Shown here: one piece after another, positions 5,674 through 8,118 of the stretch
Numbering within the stretch: position 1 is the first letter of the stretch
Layout: each line of letters starts with the position of its first letter
NCBI GenBank assembly: GCA_902783825.1
Contig: CACZSJ010000037.1
Span: 1-8,118, forward strand
Direction: 5' to 3'
Length of the DNA stretch: 8,118 nt
Source: Oscillospiraceae bacterium
Lineage (GTDB): Bacteria > Bacillota > Clostridia > Oscillospirales > Oscillospiraceae
Notes under the pieces: generated by a model
Seen by the model: only the letters and a program-made list of their open reading frames with translations
The model's database searches: none
Told to the model about the DNA's origin: nothing
Translations under genes and position numbers: made by a program

Positions 5674-6654
5674 ATGATGAAAAAACGCTTTTTTCTGTTG
5701 ACACTGGCCCTGCTGTGCGCGGGCCTTCTGGCGGGCTGCGGCAGCGCGCAGCAAAACGCGCTGGACGCGGAGCTTCCCATTCGCGTCTATACCCTCAACG
5801 GCACCACGGGCTTCGGCATGGCCGGGCTTCTATCCGATGCTGCTGAGGGCAAAACTGCTCTGAATTACCGCTTTTCCGTGGAAAGCGACCCCTCTGTGGT
5901 CACTGCTGCCCTGGTAAGCGGGGATTGCGATATTGCGGCCCTCCCCACCAATGCCGCCGCCGCCCTCTATAACAAGACGGAGGGCCAGGTGCAGGTGCTG
6001 GCGCTGAACACCCGGGGCGTGCTCTATCTGGTGACGGACGGCTCCGTGCCGGTGGAGCAGCTGTCGGATCTTTCCGGCCAGGTGGTCTGCGCCCCGGCGC
6101 AGAATCCCAGTTTCATCCTCAGTGCCCTCTGCCAGGCAAACGGCGTGGAGCTGAGCATTGACAACCGCTTTGCCCAGCCCGCGGAGCTCAACACCGCAGT
6201 GGCTGCGGGGGAAGTTCCCCTGGCTGTACTGCCGGAGCCGATGGTCACCGTGGCTCTCAGCCAGAACCCGGCGCTGACAGTGGCGCTGGATCTGAGCGCC
6301 GAATGGGACAAGGTAATGGAGCCGGGCAGTCTAGTGCAGGGCTGCGTCGTGGTGCGGCGGGACTTTGCCCAGGCGCATCCGGCGGAGCTGGCTCGTTTTT
6401 TGGAGGACTACGGCACATCCGTGGCGCTGCTGAGTGAGGACGTGCAGGCAGCGGCCCAGAAGATCGAGGCGGCAGGCATTTTCCCCAAGGCCGCCGTGGC
6501 CGCCAAAGCCATCCCCAACTGCAACATCTGCTTTGTCACCGGCGAAGACATGCAGCGCCAGCTCTCCGCCTTTCTGCAGGCCATGTTTGACACGGCTCCG
6601 CAGTCCATTGGAGGCAGTGTACCCGGAGACGACTTTTACTGCGTGCTGAAATGA
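5674..6654 (+). CDS. ABC transporter solute-binding lipoprotein (NMT1/THI5-like fold), substrate unknown
   Basis: A 326-residue extracytoplasmic binding protein. A KKR n-region and hydrophobic core end in the lipobox LAGC (19-22), so C22 should be lipidated and the protein anchored outside the membrane. The body resembles NitT/TauT/NMT1-type periplasmic binding proteins: LNGTTGFGMAGLL (41-53), GDCDIAALPTNAAAALYNK (83-101), LNTRGVLYLV (111-120) and LPEPMVT (186-192). The C-terminal IPNCNI (280-285) and DDFY (319-322) resemble a conserved subgroup I recall from Clostridia whose ligand is not known to me. Annotation as thiamine-precursor or taurine binding would over-read the fold. A strong AAAGGAGGT precedes two consecutive ATGs; spacing from GGAGG is 5 nt to 5674 and 8 nt to 5677, so the true start may be one codon later. 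Its stop overlaps the permease start (ATGA). Confidence 0.88.
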   Translation: MMKKRFFLLTLALLCAGLLAGCGSAQQNALDAELPIRVYTLNGTTGFGMAGLLSDAAEGKTALNYRFSVESDPSVVTAALVSGDCDIAALPTNAAAALYNKTEGQVQVLALNTRGVLYLVTDGSVPVEQLSDLSGQVVCAPAQNPSFILSALCQANGVELSIDNRFAQPAELNTAVAAGEVPLAVLPEPMVTVALSQNPALTVALDLSAEWDKVMEPGSLVQGCVVVRRDFAQAHPAELARFLEDYGTSVALLSEDVQAAAQKIEAAGIFPKAAVAAKAIPNCNICFVTGEDMQRQLSAFLQAMFDTAPQSIGGSVPGDDFYCVLK

Positions 6655-7412
6655 AAACGCCCCAACGCAAAACTCTGCGCACCCTGGCAGTGCTGCTGTT
6701 CTGGCTGGCAGTTTGGGCTCTGGCAGCGGCAGCCACAGGCCGGGAGCTGCTGCTGCCCTCCCCTGCCCAAGTGGCGAGCAAGCTATTTCAGTTGGCTGGG
6801 ACTACCCAGTTCTGGGTGAACCTGGGATGCAGCATTCTCCGCGTGCTCACCGGTATTCTGGCTGCGGTGATTCTGGGTCTGCTCATGGCGCTTTTGACCC
6901 ATGGGAGCGCCCTGGCGCGGGCACTGCTGAGCCCCTTGATGACGCTGGTGAAAAGCACGCCCGTGGCTTCCTTCATCTTGCTGGCGCTGCTTTGGCTGGG
7001 CCGCAGCAGCGTGCCTGTGTTCATCGCGGCGCTGATGGTACTGCCCGTGGTCTGGGCCAACGTCTCCGCCGGGCTGGCCGGGATCGACCCGCAGCTTCTG
7101 GAGCTGGCACGGGTATACCGTCTGCCCCGCGCCCGGGTGCTGCGGCGTATCACCTGGCCGTCGGTGCTGCCCCATCTGCGCGCGGCGCTGCGCTCCGCGC
7201 TGGGTCTGGGCTGGAAGGCCGGGATCGCCGCGGAGGTGCTGACGGTGCCCGTCCATTCCATCGGGCGGCAGATCTATGAGTCCAAGCTTTATCTGGAGAC
7301 CACGGAGCTTTTCGCCTGGACGGCGGCGGTGGTGGTTCTAAGTCTGCTGATCGAGGGCCTGCTGCTGCGCCTGGTAGACGGTCTGGGCAGAAAGGATGGC
7401 GGCCATGCTTGA
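6651..7412 (+). CDS. ABC transporter permease (SsuC/TauC-like)
   Basis: A 253-residue integral membrane protein of the binding-protein-dependent permease family. Helices are evident near residues 11-29, 60-82, 92-114, 120-140, 180-198 and 221-240. The EAA loop, which docks on the ATPase, is visible at about 149-175 (LLELARVYRLPRARVLRRITWP). The following ALRSALGLGWKAGIAAEVL and IGRQIYESKLYLET segments are typical of SsuC/TauC-type permeases. Its ATG overlaps the stop of the binding-protein gene by 4 nt (ATGA), showing translational coupling, and its 3' end overlaps the ATPase start. A single permease gene implies a homodimeric channel. The substrate is unknown and would be defined by the neighbouring lipoprotein. 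Confidence 0.92.
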   Translation: MKTPQRKTLRTLAVLLFWLAVWALAAAATGRELLLPSPAQVASKLFQLAGTTQFWVNLGCSILRVLTGILAAVILGLLMALLTHGSALARALLSPLMTLVKSTPVASFILLALLWLGRSSVPVFIAALMVLPVVWANVSAGLAGIDPQLLELARVYRLPRARVLRRITWPSVLPHLRAALRSALGLGWKAGIAAEVLTVPVHSIGRQIYESKLYLETTELFAWTAAVVVLSLLIEGLLLRLVDGLGRKDGGHA

Positions 7413-7992
7413 TTTGCGCAATCTCTCTTTGCGGCTGGGTGGAATGCCGATTCTCCAAGACTGCAGTCTCCGGCTGGCGCCGGGAGAGCGGCTCGCTCTC
7501 ATGGGGCCCTCCGGCTGTGGAAAAACCACCCTTCTCCGGGTGGCGCTGGGGCTGCAAAAGCCGGACGCAGGCACAGTCAACTGCCGCGCCCAGCGCGTCG
7601 CCGCCGTTTTTCAGGAGCCTCGGCTGCTGCCATGGCGCACGGCGGCGGAGAACGTCAATCTGGTTCTCTCCGATCGGGCAGAGACCCTTCCGGAAGCCGT
7701 CTCCTGGCTGGAAAAGCTGGAGCTGGGCGAGGCCCGGGATCTTGAGCCGGACGCCCTTTCCGGCGGGATGCAGCAGCGCCTGGCGCTGGCGCGGGCGCTG
7801 GCCGCCCGGCCGGAACTTCTGGTACTGGACGAACCATTCAAGGCTATGGACGACGCGCTCCACACCCGGGTGGTGCAAAGCGTGGCGGAAAGCCTGGATC
7901 ATACCGCCCTGCTGCTGGTCACCCATAGTGAGGACGAGGCCCGGGCGCTGGGCTGTCGGATTCTGCGCTGGCAGGACGGCCGCTTCCTTTGA
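7405..7992 (+). CDS. ABC transporter ATP-binding protein (SsuB/TauB-like, short)
   Basis: A 195-residue nucleotide-binding subunit that powers import. All core motifs are present: Walker A GPSGCGKT (34-41), Q-loop VFQEPRLLPW with Q70, signature LSGGMQQ (118-124), Walker B LLVLDEP (138-144) and the H-loop histidine H174 (LLVTHS). The start at 7405 has AGAAAGG 9 nt upstream. The in-frame ATG at 7396 directly abuts that site and is less likely. Either start overlaps the permease gene, so translation is coupled. At 195 aa it lacks the C-terminal 40-60 residues usual in SsuB/TauB proteins and ends soon after the H-loop region. The stop is followed directly by a terminator, so this looks like a naturally compact form rather than a frameshifted gene. 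Confidence 0.93.
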   Translation: MLDLRNLSLRLGGMPILQDCSLRLAPGERLALMGPSGCGKTTLLRVALGLQKPDAGTVNCRAQRVAAVFQEPRLLPWRTAAENVNLVLSDRAETLPEAVSWLEKLELGEARDLEPDALSGGMQQRLALARALAARPELLVLDEPFKAMDDALHTRVVQSVAESLDHTALLLVTHSEDEARALGCRILRWQDGRFL

Positions 7993-8020
7993 ACGGGGCG
8001 TTGCCTTCGAAAACACGACA

Positions 8021-8058
8021 AAACGCCCTTTGCTGCCTGCAGGCAGCGAAGGGCGTTT
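8021..8058. terminator. Terminator hairpin ending the TM1266/ABC unit, possibly bidirectional
   Basis: AAACGCCCTT (8021-8030) and GCTGCC (8032-8037) pair with the segment 8042-8058 to give a 17-bp stem with one G-T pair and a TGCA loop. It starts 28 nt after the ATPase stop. On the plus strand the stem ends in GTTT and is followed by CTT. On the minus strand the tract is GTTTTG. Neither tail is ideal, but the stem is very stable. It may also terminate a converging gene beyond the right edge. Confidence 0.75.
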
Positions 8059-8118
8059 CTTCGGTTTGCGCATAACAGAATCTGTCTTTTCTTGCAGATC
8101 ACGCTTTTTTCCCGCAAC

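Noticed and set aside
5053..5754. A 233-codon minus-strand frame through the leader and TM1266 gene.
   Set aside because: It runs antisense to the TM1266 gene and through the promoter and terminator; low-complexity composition and no family resemblance.
7150..8073. A 307-codon minus-strand frame opposite the permease and ATPase.
   Set aside because: Antisense to two clear ABC transporter genes and extending through the terminator hairpin.
8079..8099. A small hairpin ATCTG/CAGAT near the right edge.
   Set aside because: Five base pairs with a loop of about ten is too weak to call, and there is no gene context.

Overview
The window looks like chromosomal DNA from an anaerobic, GC-rich member of the Clostridia, probably a gut Oscillospiraceae-type bacterium. 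This is inferred from the trimeric [FeFe] hydrogenase, the strong GGAGG ribosome binding sites, the lipoprotein-type solute-binding protein and the GC-rich codon use. No taxonomic marker such as rRNA is present, so the assignment is tentative.

Left end (1-1010): the first 93 codons of a methylguanine-DNA methyltransferase gene run leftward off the window. Divergent from it is a small LysE-family exporter closest to the cysteine/O-acetylserine exporter EamB. A perfect 15-bp hairpin separates the exporter from the hydrogenase operon that converges on it.

Centre (1014-5066, minus strand): a compact three-gene operon, hydC-hydB-hydA in transcription order, encodes a HydABC/Hnd-type [FeFe] hydrogenase. 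HydC is NuoE-like. HydB is NuoF-like, with an N-terminal thioredoxin-like [2Fe-2S] domain and a C-terminal 2x[4Fe-4S] ferredoxin domain. HydA is the H-cluster catalytic subunit. The genes are 3 nt apart and each downstream RBS lies in the end of the gene before it. Such enzymes usually couple NAD(H) and ferredoxin to H2. No maturases (HydE, HydF, HydG) are in the window.

Right half (5219-8058, plus strand): divergent from the hydrogenase is a four-gene unit. It encodes a TM1266-family protein (the family named 'iron-only hydrogenase system regulator'), a solute-binding lipoprotein, an ABC permease and an ABC ATPase. It starts from a good sigma-A-like promoter and ends at a long hairpin. Its leader of about 155 nt contains an intrinsic terminator just before the first gene. 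It also contains an upstream 8-nt segment perfectly complementary to part of that terminator. This is the layout of a riboswitch or attenuator, and I could not match it to a riboswitch class I know.

Together the two divergent units suggest a hydrogenase locus linked to uptake of an unidentified small molecule or ion. The TM1266 protein and the RNA leader are candidate sensors. That functional link is inference. The last 60 bases hold nothing I can assign.
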